Positions 32,884 through 42,959 of a DNA stretch of 64,000 nucleotides are shown here, piece after piece. A program made the translations under genes and the position numbers. Under the pieces are notes generated by a model that made no database searches, was not told the DNA's origin, and was given only the letters and a program-made list of their open reading frames with translations. Source of the stretch: Ferrovibrio sp. (GTDB lineage: Bacteria; Pseudomonadota; Alphaproteobacteria; Ferrovibrionales; Ferrovibrionaceae); contig NZ_JAOZVR010000010.1 in assembly GCF_025869515.1 (NCBI RefSeq), positions 34,243 to 98,242 of the forward strand, read 5' to 3'. Each line of letters opens with the position of its first letter. Within the stretch, counting starts at the first letter, position 1.

Positions 32884-33693
32884 TTAGCCCAATACCGCGC
32901 GCAGGGCGTCGTCGGCTGCCACGGCCTGGCGCACGTCGCGGCCGGCATAAGGTGCGATCAGGCGGGCGAGCGCCAGCAGCCAGGCCATGCGGCGGCGCAG
33001 CCTGCGCAGGCTTGCATGCACATCGGGGCTTGCGGCGCCCAGCAGGCGCGCAGCGAGTGCCGGCAGGCGCGGTGCTTCCGGATTACGGTCGTAACGCGTG
33101 AGGGAATACAAAAACAGCAGCAGGTCGCGTGCCTGGCGCTCATGCAGGGTCATGCGGGGAAGGTCGTGGTCCTCGAAATCGAGCAGGCCGGGACCATTCT
33201 GCGTCCAGCTGAAATTGCGGATCTGCGCGCCGCCATGCCACAGTTCTGCGCCATGCAGACGGCTCAGCAGCGTGCCGGCTTCGGCGATCAGCCGCCAGCA
33301 GTCTTCCGGCTGGCGGTCGCGCAGCGAATTCAGGCGGCTTTCCAGCGCCTCGCCGGCATCGCCCAGCACCAGCCAGTCGGCGGTGCAGGCAATCACCGGC
33401 GGCACCGGAAAACCCGCAGCTGCTATTTTGCCGATCGCCGCCGCCTCGGCGGCCAGGCCTGCGGCGCCGCCGTGGTTCTGTGCCGGCTGCAGGATCGGCA
33501 GTCCGAACAGTTTTGCGATGACCTGCTGCAGCAGCACGGCCGAGCGCAGACGCGGACGCGCCACGGTCTTGATCCACAGCCGCTGCCCGCCATAGCTGGC
33601 CGAAAATACCCGGTTCCGCGCAGTGCTCTGCAGGCTGAGGATCAGAGTCTCGAGGCCGGCATCCAGCGCCGGCATGTCAGACAGCGCGTTCAT
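32884..33693 (-). CDS. Kinase-like phosphotransferase, WaaP/KdkA-like
   Basis: A 269-residue protein with the core of a protein-kinase fold. An N-lobe lysine is likely in RLWIKTVARPRL; the catalytic loop appears as LHGAELWHGGAQIRNFSW (H-G-x3-x-N in place of HxDxxxxN) and the metal aspartate as GLLDFEDHDLP. This resembles small lipopolysaccharide or sugar kinases of the WaaP/KdkA group; the usual loop aspartate is glycine here, so activity is uncertain. The ATG at 33693 overlaps the stop of the FlgN-like gene by four bases. It may modify an envelope glycolipid. Confidence 0.65.
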   Translation of the reverse strand: MNALSDMPALDAGLETLILSLQSTARNRVFSASYGGQRLWIKTVARPRLRSAVLLQQVIAKLFGLPILQPAQNHGGAAGLAAEAAAIGKIAAAGFPVPPVIACTADWLVLGDAGEALESRLNSLRDRQPEDCWRLIAEAGTLLSRLHGAELWHGGAQIRNFSWTQNGPGLLDFEDHDLPRMTLHERQARDLLLFLYSLTRYDRNPEAPRLPALAARLLGAASPDVHASLRRLRRRMAWLLALARLIAPYAGRDVRQAVAADDALRAVLG

Positions 33694-34100
33694 AGGCGCG
33701 GCTTCAGCCTGCCGTCCTTGCCGTAGCCGGCCGCGGTGGACTGACGCTGCCGCTGCATCTGGCGCAGCATGTCCATCATCGCGGCGGCATGCAGTTGCTC
33801 GCCGGCAATCAGCTTGGCATTTTCCTGCAGGGCGGCTTCGCAATCGGCCGCCACCGCGAGCCAGCGCTCACGTTCCACCGCGCCGGCGCTGGCGCGCTGC
33901 GGCTCCAGCGCCGCGAGGCTCTGCTTGAGGCAATCGAGATATTCTGCCTTGCGTGCGGTCAGCGTCTCGAAACTGCTGCGTTCGCCCTGGCGCAAGGCGG
34001 CGGTTTCGGCGCGCACGAGCTGCGCGAAAGTGGTTCCCAGCGCGATCAGACCGGCGATGCTGGTTGCCGGGCTGGCGGATGGGAAATCACCCATACTCAT
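33690..34100 (-). CDS. flgN: FlgN-like flagellar chaperone
   Basis: A 136-residue, almost wholly helical protein. The ending NAKLIAGEQLHAAAMMDMLRQMQRQRQSTAAGYGKDGRL resembles FlgN, whose C-terminal helix carries an N-x-x-L-I pattern and closes with YGxDGR. The first helix (ALGTTFAQLVRAETAALRQGE) and the K-A-E-Y-L-D turn also fit. FlgN keeps hook-associated proteins FlgK and FlgL soluble before export. It is isolated from other flagellar genes and lies between a CobW GTPase (five bases before its start) and a kinase (ATGA overlap). AAGGCGG precedes the start at 34100. Confidence 0.7.
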   Translation of the reverse strand: MSMGDFPSASPATSIAGLIALGTTFAQLVRAETAALRQGERSSFETLTARKAEYLDCLKQSLAALEPQRASAGAVERERWLAVAADCEAALQENAKLIAGEQLHAAAMMDMLRQMQRQRQSTAAGYGKDGRLKPRL

Positions 34101-34105
34101 GATGC

Positions 34106-35248
34106 TCAGCCGCCTTGTGCCGGCGGCTCGGCCTGCTGCAGGGCCTTCAGCGTCTGTTCGATCACTTCGCGGCCGAGATCGCGGGTGATGAAGACGATGC
34201 GGCTCTGGCGGCTGTCGTCCGGCCAGGCCGGGATTGTCGCCGGCGGGTGGAACAGGTGCTGCACGCCATGGATCACCACCGGCCGATCGACGCCGGTGAC
34301 ATTGACCAGTCCCTTCACGCGCAGCAGGTTATCGCCGCGATAGGCCGCCAGCAGGTCGAGCCAGGTCGCCAGCGTGTTCCATTCGAAAGGTTCGTCGAAG
34401 GTAAGGCAAAAGGACTGGATCGAGGCATCGTGCCGGTTGACGTCGAGTTTGCCGTCGGTGGTTTCGAAATGCTGGTGGCCGTGATCGTCATGATGATGGT
34501 GACCATGATCGCGGCCGTGGTCATGCCCATGGTCGTGCCCATGGTCGTGATGATGGTGATCCGCGCCATAGGCCTCGGCGCGCAGCCAGTTCTGCACATC
34601 GAAACTTTTGGTAGCCGGATCGTAGAGCCCGGCATTGAACAGCTGGTTGGGTGCGATATCACCGCCGATCGCAGTGAAGACCGGCGCGCCGGGATTGAGA
34701 TGCTGCAGCCGGTGGCGCAGATGCTGCACCGCCTTCTGTTCGGCCAGATCGGTCTTGGTCAGCACCAGCCGATCGGCCACGGCGGCCTGTTTCACGGCCT
34801 CGGTGTGATGATCCAGTGTGCCGCTGCCGTTGACGGCATCCACCAGCGTCACCACACTTTCCAGCCGGCAGCGTTCGGCTACCACCGGATCGCTCATCAG
34901 GGTATGCAGCACCGGTGCCGGATCGGCCAGGCCGGTGGTTTCGATCACCACGCGCTTGAATGGTTTGATCTCGCCGGCATCGCGTTTCTGGGTCAGCTCG
35001 CGGAAGGTATTCACCAGATCCCCGCGTACCGTGCAGCACAGGCAGCCCGAACTGAGCAGGATGGTGTCTTCTTTGCTCGATGCGATCAGGGCGTGATCCA
35101 GGCCGATCTCGCCGAATTCATTGACGATCACCGCCGTCTCGCCCATGTCGGGGTGACGCAGCAGGCGATTGAGCAGGGTGCTCTTGCCAGCGCCAAGAAA
35201 GCCGGTGATGACGGAAACCGGAATGCGGCTGTCGATCTGTTCGGACAT
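34106..35248 (-). CDS. CobW/COG0523 family GTPase, metal chaperone
   Basis: A 380-residue P-loop GTPase of the COG0523 family, which moves metals, usually zinc, to client proteins. Walker A is GFLGAGKST (16-24), the metal site is C69-L-C71-C72 and the GTP specificity motif is LTKTDL. A loop of about 30 residues near position 240 is extremely His/Asp-rich, alternating HDHG units, a typical zinc buffer. The C-terminal CobW_C domain follows. AGGAG lies six bases before the ATG at 35248; another ATG is directly upstream at 35251. It heads an operon with flgN and the kinase. Confidence 0.92.
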   Translation of the reverse strand: MSEQIDSRIPVSVITGFLGAGKSTLLNRLLRHPDMGETAVIVNEFGEIGLDHALIASSKEDTILLSSGCLCCTVRGDLVNTFRELTQKRDAGEIKPFKRVVIETTGLADPAPVLHTLMSDPVVAERCRLESVVTLVDAVNGSGTLDHHTEAVKQAAVADRLVLTKTDLAEQKAVQHLRHRLQHLNPGAPVFTAIGGDIAPNQLFNAGLYDPATKSFDVQNWLRAEAYGADHHHHDHGHDHGHDHGRDHGHHHHDDHGHQHFETTDGKLDVNRHDASIQSFCLTFDEPFEWNTLATWLDLLAAYRGDNLLRVKGLVNVTGVDRPVVIHGVQHLFHPPATIPAWPDDSRQSRIVFITRDLGREVIEQTLKALQQAEPPAQGG

Positions 35249-35347
35249 CATACGCTCCTGATGGGCAGGATATTTCGGTCAGCCCAGGAAATGAAGCCTG
35301 GGCGCGAAGTCCAGTGCGATAGGCCCCCCGAACCGAAGATGTTCGCC

Positions 35348-36637
<1,290 letters not shown>

Positions 36638-36765
36638 GGCAGGGCTTTCACTGGAAAACTGCTAGAGGGGGGTACCCGGCCGGCCGGTCCCTGTCAATAA
36701 GCCGACCGGGAAAGCTGCAGGCGGCAGCCGGCTAGCCCCAAGGCGGGATTAAGGAATCCAGCGGC

Positions 36766-36794
36766 TTGACCCGCCTCCCGCCAGCCGGTAGAGC
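36766..36794 (+). promoter_or_regulatory. Possible promoter of the polysaccharide operon
   Basis: TTGACC (36766-36771) and TAGAGC (36789-36794) are 17 bases apart. The -10 match is weak. It ends only six bases before the glycosyltransferase ATG, which has no ribosome binding site, so a leaderless message is possible. Confidence 0.3.
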
Positions 36795-36800
36795 GCGGTA

Positions 36801-37970
36801 ATGGCCCGCCGGTTACTGATCGTCGTCCAGGAAGCTTTGTTCTTCACCACCCACCGGCTGCCCGTCGGTCGGGCGATGCAGCGTCGTGGCTGGACCGTAC
36901 ATGTCGCTGCGCCTGACGACCCGGCCATTGCCGCCCGGCTGAAGGCCGAGGGCTTCATCTTCCATCCTATCCCGCTGACCCGCAGCCGGCAGAATCCCCT
37001 GGCCGAACTTAAATTGCTGCTGATGCTGTTCGGCCTGTTCCTGCGGTTGCGGCCGCACCTGGCGCATCTGGTTTCCATCAAGCCGGTGGTCTGGGGCGGG
37101 CTGGCGGCCCGGCTGACCAGGGTACCGGCTGTGGTGCATGCCATCACCGGCCTGGGTTATGTCTTCATCCAGGCCCAAGACCGCAAGGATGCCAGGGCGG
37201 GCCTGCTGCGTCGCCTGATCAAATCGCTCTATCGTCTGGCGTTGGCGCATTGCAACAGCATTGCCATCTTCCAGAATCCGGACGATCTCGCCGTGTTCGA
37301 GGCCCGCCAGCTGGTGCGCCCGGGCAAGTGGGTGATGATCAGAGGCTGCGGCGTCGACATGGATGTATTCGCGGCCCGGCCGGAACCTGCCATCGATGCA
37401 GCCCATCCGCCGGTGGTGATGTTTCCGGCGCGTCTGCTGGGCGACAAGGGCGTGCGCGAATTCGTCGCCGCTGCCGAGATGCTGCATGCGGAGAATGTGA
37501 AGGCGCGTTTCGTGCTGGTCGGCCGCCGCGATCCCGACAACAAGACCGATATCGGCGCCGAACAGCTGCAGCGCTGGATCGACAGCGGTGTCGTCGAATA
37601 CTGGGGCTTTGCCGATGACATGCCCGCGATGCTGTCGCGGGCGCATATCATCGTGCTGCCGTCTTATCGCGAGGGCCTGCCGCGCGGCCTGATCGAGGCC
37701 GCCGCCATCGGCCGTGCTATCGTCACCACCGATGCGCCGGGCTGCCGCGAGGTGGTGCGGCATGAGGAGAACGGCCTGCTGGTGCCGGTCGGCGACAGCA
37801 AGGCCACGGCAGCGGCGATCCGCCGTCTGCTGGCCGACGAGTCCCTGCGTCATCGTCTGGCCGTGCGCGGCCGTACCGTCGCGGTCGACGAATTCTCGGT
37901 CGAGCAGTTCGTTGTGGCAAGCCTGCAGGCTTATGACCGCGTGCTGCAGATGCAGGGTAATAGACTGTGA
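36801..37970 (+). CDS. Glycosyltransferase family 4 protein
   Basis: A 389-residue cytosolic or membrane-associated GT-B glycosyltransferase. The N-terminal half has the acceptor domain (FTTHRLPVGRAMQRRGWTVHVAAP, VVHAITGLGYVF). The C-terminal half carries the nucleotide-sugar motifs PARLLGDKGVREFVAAAEML and SYREGLPRGLIEAAAIGRAIVTTDAPGCREVV, where E-x7-E is the GT4 signature. The sequence is of the type that adds N-acetyl-hexosamines in polysaccharide repeat units. Its stop overlaps the start of the next gene by four bases (GTGA). Confidence 0.92.
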   Translation: MARRLLIVVQEALFFTTHRLPVGRAMQRRGWTVHVAAPDDPAIAARLKAEGFIFHPIPLTRSRQNPLAELKLLLMLFGLFLRLRPHLAHLVSIKPVVWGGLAARLTRVPAVVHAITGLGYVFIQAQDRKDARAGLLRRLIKSLYRLALAHCNSIAIFQNPDDLAVFEARQLVRPGKWVMIRGCGVDMDVFAARPEPAIDAAHPPVVMFPARLLGDKGVREFVAAAEMLHAENVKARFVLVGRRDPDNKTDIGAEQLQRWIDSGVVEYWGFADDMPAMLSRAHIIVLPSYREGLPRGLIEAAAIGRAIVTTDAPGCREVVRHEENGLLVPVGDSKATAAAIRRLLADESLRHRLAVRGRTVAVDEFSVEQFVVASLQAYDRVLQMQGNRL

Positions 37971-38974
37971 GCGGGTTAACGCCGGACTGGCTGCTTGCCG
38001 GTGGTATTGCGGGGATCAGCGGACTTTTGGTTTTCGCGCTGTTACCACCGCTGATCGGCTGGCTCAGGCGCCGCGCCGTGCTCGACATTCCCAACCACCG
38101 CTCCAGCCACAGCGAGATCACGCCGCGTGGCGGCGGCATCGCCGTTAGTGCCTGCATCCTGCTCGGCCTGGCGGCCTGGCTGACTCTGCGCCCCGACCCG
38201 GTGATGCCGCTGGTGCTGCTTGGCATGGCGGCATTGGCGATTGTGTCCTGGCTCGACGATCGTCGCGGCGGCCTGCCGGTCGGCATCCGGCTTGGCGCGC
38301 AGATGCTGTCGGCCGGTCTCGTGCTGGCGGTGCTGCCATCCGATTACACGGTTGCTCAGGGGCTTGTCCCTGTCTGGCTGGAGCGCGTCGTGCTGTTCCT
38401 GGCCTGGATATGGTTCACCAATCTGTTCAACTTCATGGATGGCATCAACGGCATCACCGGTATCGAGATGACGAGCATCGGTGCCGGTTATACGCTGGTC
38501 TCGCTCGCACAGAATGCCGAAGGTGTTGCGCCGGCCGGCCTCATTGTTGCTGCGGCAGCGCTGGGCTTCCTGCCATGGAACTGGGGCCGGGCAAAGGTCT
38601 TTCTCGGCGATGTCGGCAGCGTCCCGGTCGGCTATCTGCTTGGTGCGCTGCTTCTGGCGCTGGCGCTTTCGGGCGCGTGGGCCGCAGCGCTGATCCTGCC
38701 GATGTATTATTGGATCGATGCCACCTATACCCTGCTGCGCCGCCTGTTGCGCGGCGAAAAGATCTGGCAGGCCCATCGCAGCCATTTCTACCAGCAGGGC
38801 GCGCGCAAGCTCGGCAGCCATGCGGCCGTCTCCGGCCGGATTGCCGCGCTGAACCTGGTGCTGATCGCTCTGGCACTGGCCAGCACCCAGTCCTGGCAGG
38901 TTGCGCTTGCAGCCCTGGTCGTCGCCCTGGCCGCTACGGCAGGCCTTTGCAGGTATTTCGCGGAGCCGGTCTAG
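37967..38974 (+). CDS. WecA/WbpL-like polyprenyl-phosphate sugar-phosphate transferase
   Basis: A 335-residue polytopic membrane enzyme that starts polysaccharide repeat synthesis by placing a sugar-1-phosphate on undecaprenyl phosphate. It has about ten hydrophobic segments. Conserved loops are DIPNHRSSHSEITPRGGG (Mg and lipid site), NLFNFMDGINGITGIE (metal aspartates), KVFLGDVGS and HRSHFYQQG (sugar specificity, WbpL-like). The start is GTG at 37967, overlapping the glycosyltransferase stop, so expression is coupled. Confidence 0.93.
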   Translation: MSGLTPDWLLAGGIAGISGLLVFALLPPLIGWLRRRAVLDIPNHRSSHSEITPRGGGIAVSACILLGLAAWLTLRPDPVMPLVLLGMAALAIVSWLDDRRGGLPVGIRLGAQMLSAGLVLAVLPSDYTVAQGLVPVWLERVVLFLAWIWFTNLFNFMDGINGITGIEMTSIGAGYTLVSLAQNAEGVAPAGLIVAAAALGFLPWNWGRAKVFLGDVGSVPVGYLLGALLLALALSGAWAAALILPMYYWIDATYTLLRRLLRGEKIWQAHRSHFYQQGARKLGSHAAVSGRIAALNLVLIALALASTQSWQVALAALVVALAATAGLCRYFAEPV

Positions 38975-38999
38975 CGGTTAAGATAGCGGTCATCCGACC

Positions 39000-40955
39000 A
39001 TGATCGACAAGCCGCGATTCTCCCTTCCCATCCGCCTCAACCACCGCGTCCTGCTGGTGGCGCTGCATGACATTGTCATGGCGGCGGTTTCGCTGCCGCT
39101 GGCGATCTGGCTGCGCTTCTGGATCGTCGATATCGACTGGTCGCCGCTCGAAGCCTGGCAGCCGACCCTGATTTTTGCCGGCGTGGCCGGCGTGGTGTTC
39201 CAGTATACCGGGCTCTATCGCGGCATCTGGCACTTCGCCTCCCTGCGCGACATGCTGGCGATCCTGCGCGGCAGCCTGCTGTCGCTGCTGATCTTCGTGC
39301 CAATGCTGTTCGTCTTTACCCGCCTGGCAGATTATCCGCGCAGTGCCCTGGTGATGCAGTTCTTCATCCTGATGCTGCTGCTGGCCGGACCGCGTATCCT
39401 GTATCGCAGCTGGAAGGATGGCAGTCTCGCCACCGGGCTCTGGCGCGGCGAGGACAGGCGGATTCCGGTGGTGCTGATCGGCTCCAGTCTGGCGGCCGAT
39501 ACTTTCATCCGCGAAATGGAACGCAGCCAGGCCTCCTATCGCGTGGTCGGCATCATCGACGATTCGGCCGGCCGGCATGGCCGCGACCTGCGCGGCATTC
39601 GCGTACTCGGTCGCCTGGACGACCTGTCGACCATTGTGTCCGGCATGCGCGAAGCCGATCGGCCGCGCCGCATCATTGTGGCCGACGATCGCCTGGGGGG
39701 ACGTACCATCCGCGACCTGGTCGATGTCGCCGCGCAGCTCGGCATCAGCGTGGCGCGTCTGCCGCGTATGACGGAATTCCGCAAGGAAGGCGAGGCATCG
39801 CAGGTGCAGTCGATCGACGTCGAGGACCTGCTCGGCCGGCCACAGCGCGTGCTCGACCGTGCCGCGGTGATGCGGCTGGTCGCCGGCCGGCGCATCTTGG
39901 TCACCGGCGCCGGTGGCACCATCGGCTCCGAACTGGTGCGCCAGGTGGCGGCGCTGGAGCCCGCTGCGATCGTGCTGTTCGAACAGAGCGAGCATGCGCT
40001 GTACCAGATCGACATGGAACTGTCGGAACGTTTTCCGGCCATTCCGCGCGTGCCGGTGCTCGGCGATGTACGCGACCCGGATTCGGTGGAATCGGTTTTC
40101 GCCATGCAGCGCCCGGATATCGTGCTGCATGCCGCCGCTTACAAGCATGTGCCGCTGGTTGAGGCCAATGTCGGCGAAGGTTTGCTGACCAATGTCTGCG
40201 GCACGCAGATCGTGGCGCAGGCGAGCCAGCGCCACGATGTGGCGGTCATGGTGATGATCTCGACCGACAAGGCGGTCAACCCCACCAACGTGATGGGGGC
40301 GACCAAGCGCATTGCCGAAATGATCTGCCAGAGTCTCGATCTGGAACGTGCCGCCGGGCGCAGGAACTCCACCCAGTACGTGACCGTGCGGTTCGGCAAT
40401 GTGCTGGGTTCGTCAGGCTCTGTCGTGCCGCTGTTCCAGCGCCAGCTCAGCCAGGGCGGTCCGCTGACCGTGACGCATCCGGATGTGACGCGGTTCTTCA
40501 TGACCACGCGCGAGGCGGTCGAGCTGATCCTGCAGGCAGCCGCCATGCCGAGCGACATGGTGCATGCCGAAGGCAAGATCTTCGTGCTCGACATGGGCGA
40601 ACCGGTGCGGATCCAGGACCTGGCGCGGCAGATGATCCGCCTGGCCGGCCGGCAGCCCGACAAGGACGTCAAGATCGTCTTCACCGGGCTGCGGCCGGGC
40701 GAGAAGCTCTACGAGGAAGTGCTGCACAGCGCCGAGGCCACGGTGCCGACGCCGCAGGAAGGCGTCATGCTGGCGGCGCCGCGCACGATCGACCGCGCCG
40801 AACTCGACCGCGCCATTGCCGGCCTGATCGCTCATGCGCAGCACCGCGACACGGCGGCGCTGATCGCGGGTATCGCCGCGCTGGTGCCGGAATTCCGGCA
40901 TGCACCCAACGGTCAGGCCTCCAGCCAGGCCGCCGCACCGGCCTCGGCGGCGTAA
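39000..40955 (+). CDS. Membrane-bound UDP-sugar 4,6-dehydratase, WbpM/CapD type
   Basis: A 651-residue inner-membrane nucleotide-sugar dehydratase/epimerase. Four hydrophobic segments fill the first 140 residues. A CoA-binding-like Rossmann domain follows (VVLIGSSLAADTF), then the catalytic short-chain dehydrogenase domain from about residue 300 (RILVTGAGGTIGSELVRQ). The active site shows ISTDKAVNPTNVMGATKR near residue 420, where the usual tyrosine of the SYK triad is replaced by methionine, as in all WbpM relatives. It converts UDP-GlcNAc to a 4-keto-6-deoxy sugar for the polysaccharide assembled by its neighbours. Confidence 0.93.
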   Translation: MIDKPRFSLPIRLNHRVLLVALHDIVMAAVSLPLAIWLRFWIVDIDWSPLEAWQPTLIFAGVAGVVFQYTGLYRGIWHFASLRDMLAILRGSLLSLLIFVPMLFVFTRLADYPRSALVMQFFILMLLLAGPRILYRSWKDGSLATGLWRGEDRRIPVVLIGSSLAADTFIREMERSQASYRVVGIIDDSAGRHGRDLRGIRVLGRLDDLSTIVSGMREADRPRRIIVADDRLGGRTIRDLVDVAAQLGISVARLPRMTEFRKEGEASQVQSIDVEDLLGRPQRVLDRAAVMRLVAGRRILVTGAGGTIGSELVRQVAALEPAAIVLFEQSEHALYQIDMELSERFPAIPRVPVLGDVRDPDSVESVFAMQRPDIVLHAAAYKHVPLVEANVGEGLLTNVCGTQIVAQASQRHDVAVMVMISTDKAVNPTNVMGATKRIAEMICQSLDLERAAGRRNSTQYVTVRFGNVLGSSGSVVPLFQRQLSQGGPLTVTHPDVTRFFMTTREAVELILQAAAMPSDMVHAEGKIFVLDMGEPVRIQDLARQMIRLAGRQPDKDVKIVFTGLRPGEKLYEEVLHSAEATVPTPQEGVMLAAPRTIDRAELDRAIAGLIAHAQHRDTAALIAGIAALVPEFRHAPNGQASSQAAAPASAA

Positions 40956-40962
40956 AGACGCA

Positions 40963-41940
40963 TCAGCCCTTCGCGATCAGTTCGGCCTGTTTGACGATGC
41001 CTTCGGCCTGGCGGATCGAGGCGATGTCGATCAGCTTGCCGTCCAGCGCCACGGCGCCCTGGCCCTTGGCCTGGGCATCCTTCATCGCTTCCAGAATCCG
41101 CTTCGCCTTGGCCACTTCCGCTTCCGGCGGCGTGTAGACTTCGTTGGCGAGCGGAATCTGCGCCGGGTGGATCGCCCACTTTCCCTCGCAGCCGAGGATG
41201 GCGGCGCGATTGGCCTGCGCGCGGTAGCCTTCGTTATCCGAGAAATCGCCGAACGGGCCGTCGATCGGGCGCAGGCCGTTGGCGCGTGCCGCCACCACCA
41301 TGCGCGAAATCGCGTAATGCCACATGTCGCCCCAGAAATAGTCGCGCGGCTTGTCGCCGTCCTTGTCGGTCAGCACGCCATAGAGCGCATTCGGTCCGCC
41401 GATCGAGGTGGTGCGCGCCCGCGTCGAGGCGGCGTAATCGGCCACGCCGAAATGCAGGCTCTCCATGCGCGGCGAGGCGGCGGCGATCTCGTGGATATTC
41501 TGCATGCCCAGCGCGGTCTCGATGATCGCCTCGATGCCGATGCGCTTCCTGAAGCCCTTGGCGGTCTCGATCTGCGTCAGCAGCATGTCGACGGCATAGA
41601 TATCGGCGGCGGTGCCCACCTTGGGCACCATGATCAGGTCGAGCTTGTCGCCGGCACCCTCGATCACTTCGACGACGTCGCGATACATGTAATGGGTATC
41701 GAGGCCGTTGATGCGCACCGACATGGTCTTGCGGCCCCAGTCGATGTCATGCAGGGCCTGCACGATGTTCTTGCGCGCCTGCGGCTTGTCGTCCGGCGCC
41801 ACGGCGTCTTCGAGGTCGAGGAAGATCATGTCGGCGGCGGATTTGGCCGCCTTCTCGAACAGCTTCACATTGCTGCCGGGCACCGCCAGTTCGCAGCGGT
41901 TCAGCCGGGCCGGGGCGGGTGTGATGGTCTTGAAGCTCAT
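40963..41940 (-). CDS. mcl1: L-malyl-CoA/beta-methylmalyl-CoA lyase
   Basis: A 325-residue CitE-like lyase, closely matching the known Rhodobacter Mcl1 in sequence pattern: ARLNRCELAVPGSNVKLFEKAAKSAADMIFLDLEDAVAPDDK at the start, VRINGLDTHYMYRDVV, IIETALGMQNIHEIAA and GCEGKWAIHPAQIPLANEVYTPPEAEV. The metal-binding Glu/Asp residues and the IxxRxNG arginine are in place. It cleaves malyl-CoA or beta-methylmalyl-CoA to glyoxylate plus acetyl- or propionyl-CoA, as in the ethylmalonyl-CoA pathway or in glyoxylate assimilation. Other pathway genes are not in the window. It converges on the polysaccharide operon. Confidence 0.92.
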   Translation of the reverse strand: MSFKTITPAPARLNRCELAVPGSNVKLFEKAAKSAADMIFLDLEDAVAPDDKPQARKNIVQALHDIDWGRKTMSVRINGLDTHYMYRDVVEVIEGAGDKLDLIMVPKVGTAADIYAVDMLLTQIETAKGFRKRIGIEAIIETALGMQNIHEIAAASPRMESLHFGVADYAASTRARTTSIGGPNALYGVLTDKDGDKPRDYFWGDMWHYAISRMVVAARANGLRPIDGPFGDFSDNEGYRAQANRAAILGCEGKWAIHPAQIPLANEVYTPPEAEVAKAKRILEAMKDAQAKGQGAVALDGKLIDIASIRQAEGIVKQAELIAKG

Positions 41941-42035
41941 GACGCTGGCTCTCCCATGATATGCTGCATCTGCTAACTGGCCGGGAGGGGCTTGGCAAGT
42001 ATGACGTTAGGGTAAGGAAATTACCTCAGCAAATA

Positions 42036-42947
42036 CTAAGGCTTGGCCAGCGGATGATGCTGCCGCACCAGGGCCTGCTTCCGCGCTTCCAGCACATGGG
42101 TGTAGATCTGCGTCGTGCTGATATCGGCATGGCCGAGCATCTTCTGCACCGCGCGCAGGTCGGCGCCATGGGCCAGCAGGTGGCTGGCAAAGGCATGGCG
42201 CAGCACATGCGGCGAGACTTTCGACGGGCTGATGCCGGCCGCCGCCGCCAGATCCTTGAGCAGCTGGCCGAAACGCTGCCGCGTCAGGTGGCCGCTTTCG
42301 CCGCGCGAGGGAAACAGCCAGGGCGAGGTCTTGCCGGTGATGAAATCGCCGCGCCAGCCGGCCCAGTCTTCCAGCGCCTGCCGCGCCGGCTCGCTGAGCG
42401 GCACCAGCCGTTCCTTGTTGCCCTTGCCGCGCACCACCAGGAAACGCGCATCGTCGCCGAAGGGCGGCCAGCGCAGACCCACCAGTTCGCTCACCCGCAG
42501 CCCGGTGGCATACAGCACTTCCAGCAGCGCCGTGAGCCGCGCCGATTCCGCCGGATCGTCGCGCAAGCTGCGTGCCGCGAGCAGCAGTTTGTCGACCTCG
42601 TCCTCGCTCAGCAGCTTGGGCAGCGGCCTTGCGCGCTTGGGTGCATCCAGCAGGGCGGCCGGATCGTCCTGGCGGATATTCTCCTGTACCAGGAATTTGA
42701 AGAACTGCCGCAACGCCGAAAGCCGTCGTGCCGCGGTCGCCGGCGTCATGCCTTCGTCGGCGAGGCCCTGCATGTACAGCCGCAGCATATCGGTGCCGAC
42801 GCTGTCCGGGGTCTCGTTGCGGCCGGTGAGGAAACCGCTGAAATCGGCGAGGTCGGTGCGATAGGCCAGCAGTGAATTCTGCGCCAGACCGCGCTCGGCA
42901 GTGAGCATCTCGAGGAAGCTGTCGATATGTCTGGAGGCGCGCGCCAT
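42036..42947 (-). CDS. xerD: Site-specific tyrosine recombinase XerD
   Basis: A 303-residue recombinase that resolves chromosome dimers at dif with XerC. All catalytic residues are readable: R151 (ATGLRVSEL), K175 (GKGNKER), H247 and R250 (HVLRHAFASHLL), H273 (MLGHADIS) and the nucleophile Y282 (TTQIYTH). The N-terminal SAM-like core-binding domain covers residues 5-90. The length, the start (IDSFLEMLTAERGLAQNSLLAYRTDL) and the position near aroK fit the chromosomal XerD rather than a phage or integron enzyme. Confidence 0.93.
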   Translation of the reverse strand: MARASRHIDSFLEMLTAERGLAQNSLLAYRTDLADFSGFLTGRNETPDSVGTDMLRLYMQGLADEGMTPATAARRLSALRQFFKFLVQENIRQDDPAALLDAPKRARPLPKLLSEDEVDKLLLAARSLRDDPAESARLTALLEVLYATGLRVSELVGLRWPPFGDDARFLVVRGKGNKERLVPLSEPARQALEDWAGWRGDFITGKTSPWLFPSRGESGHLTRQRFGQLLKDLAAAAGISPSKVSPHVLRHAFASHLLAHGADLRAVQKMLGHADISTTQIYTHVLEARKQALVRQHHPLAKP

Positions 42948-42959
42948 CAGCGCTGCCGT

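Noticed and set aside
42036..42947. Phage or island integrase
   Set aside because: The tyrosine recombinase has the length and flanking genes of chromosomal XerD; no attachment-site repeats or phage genes were seen.
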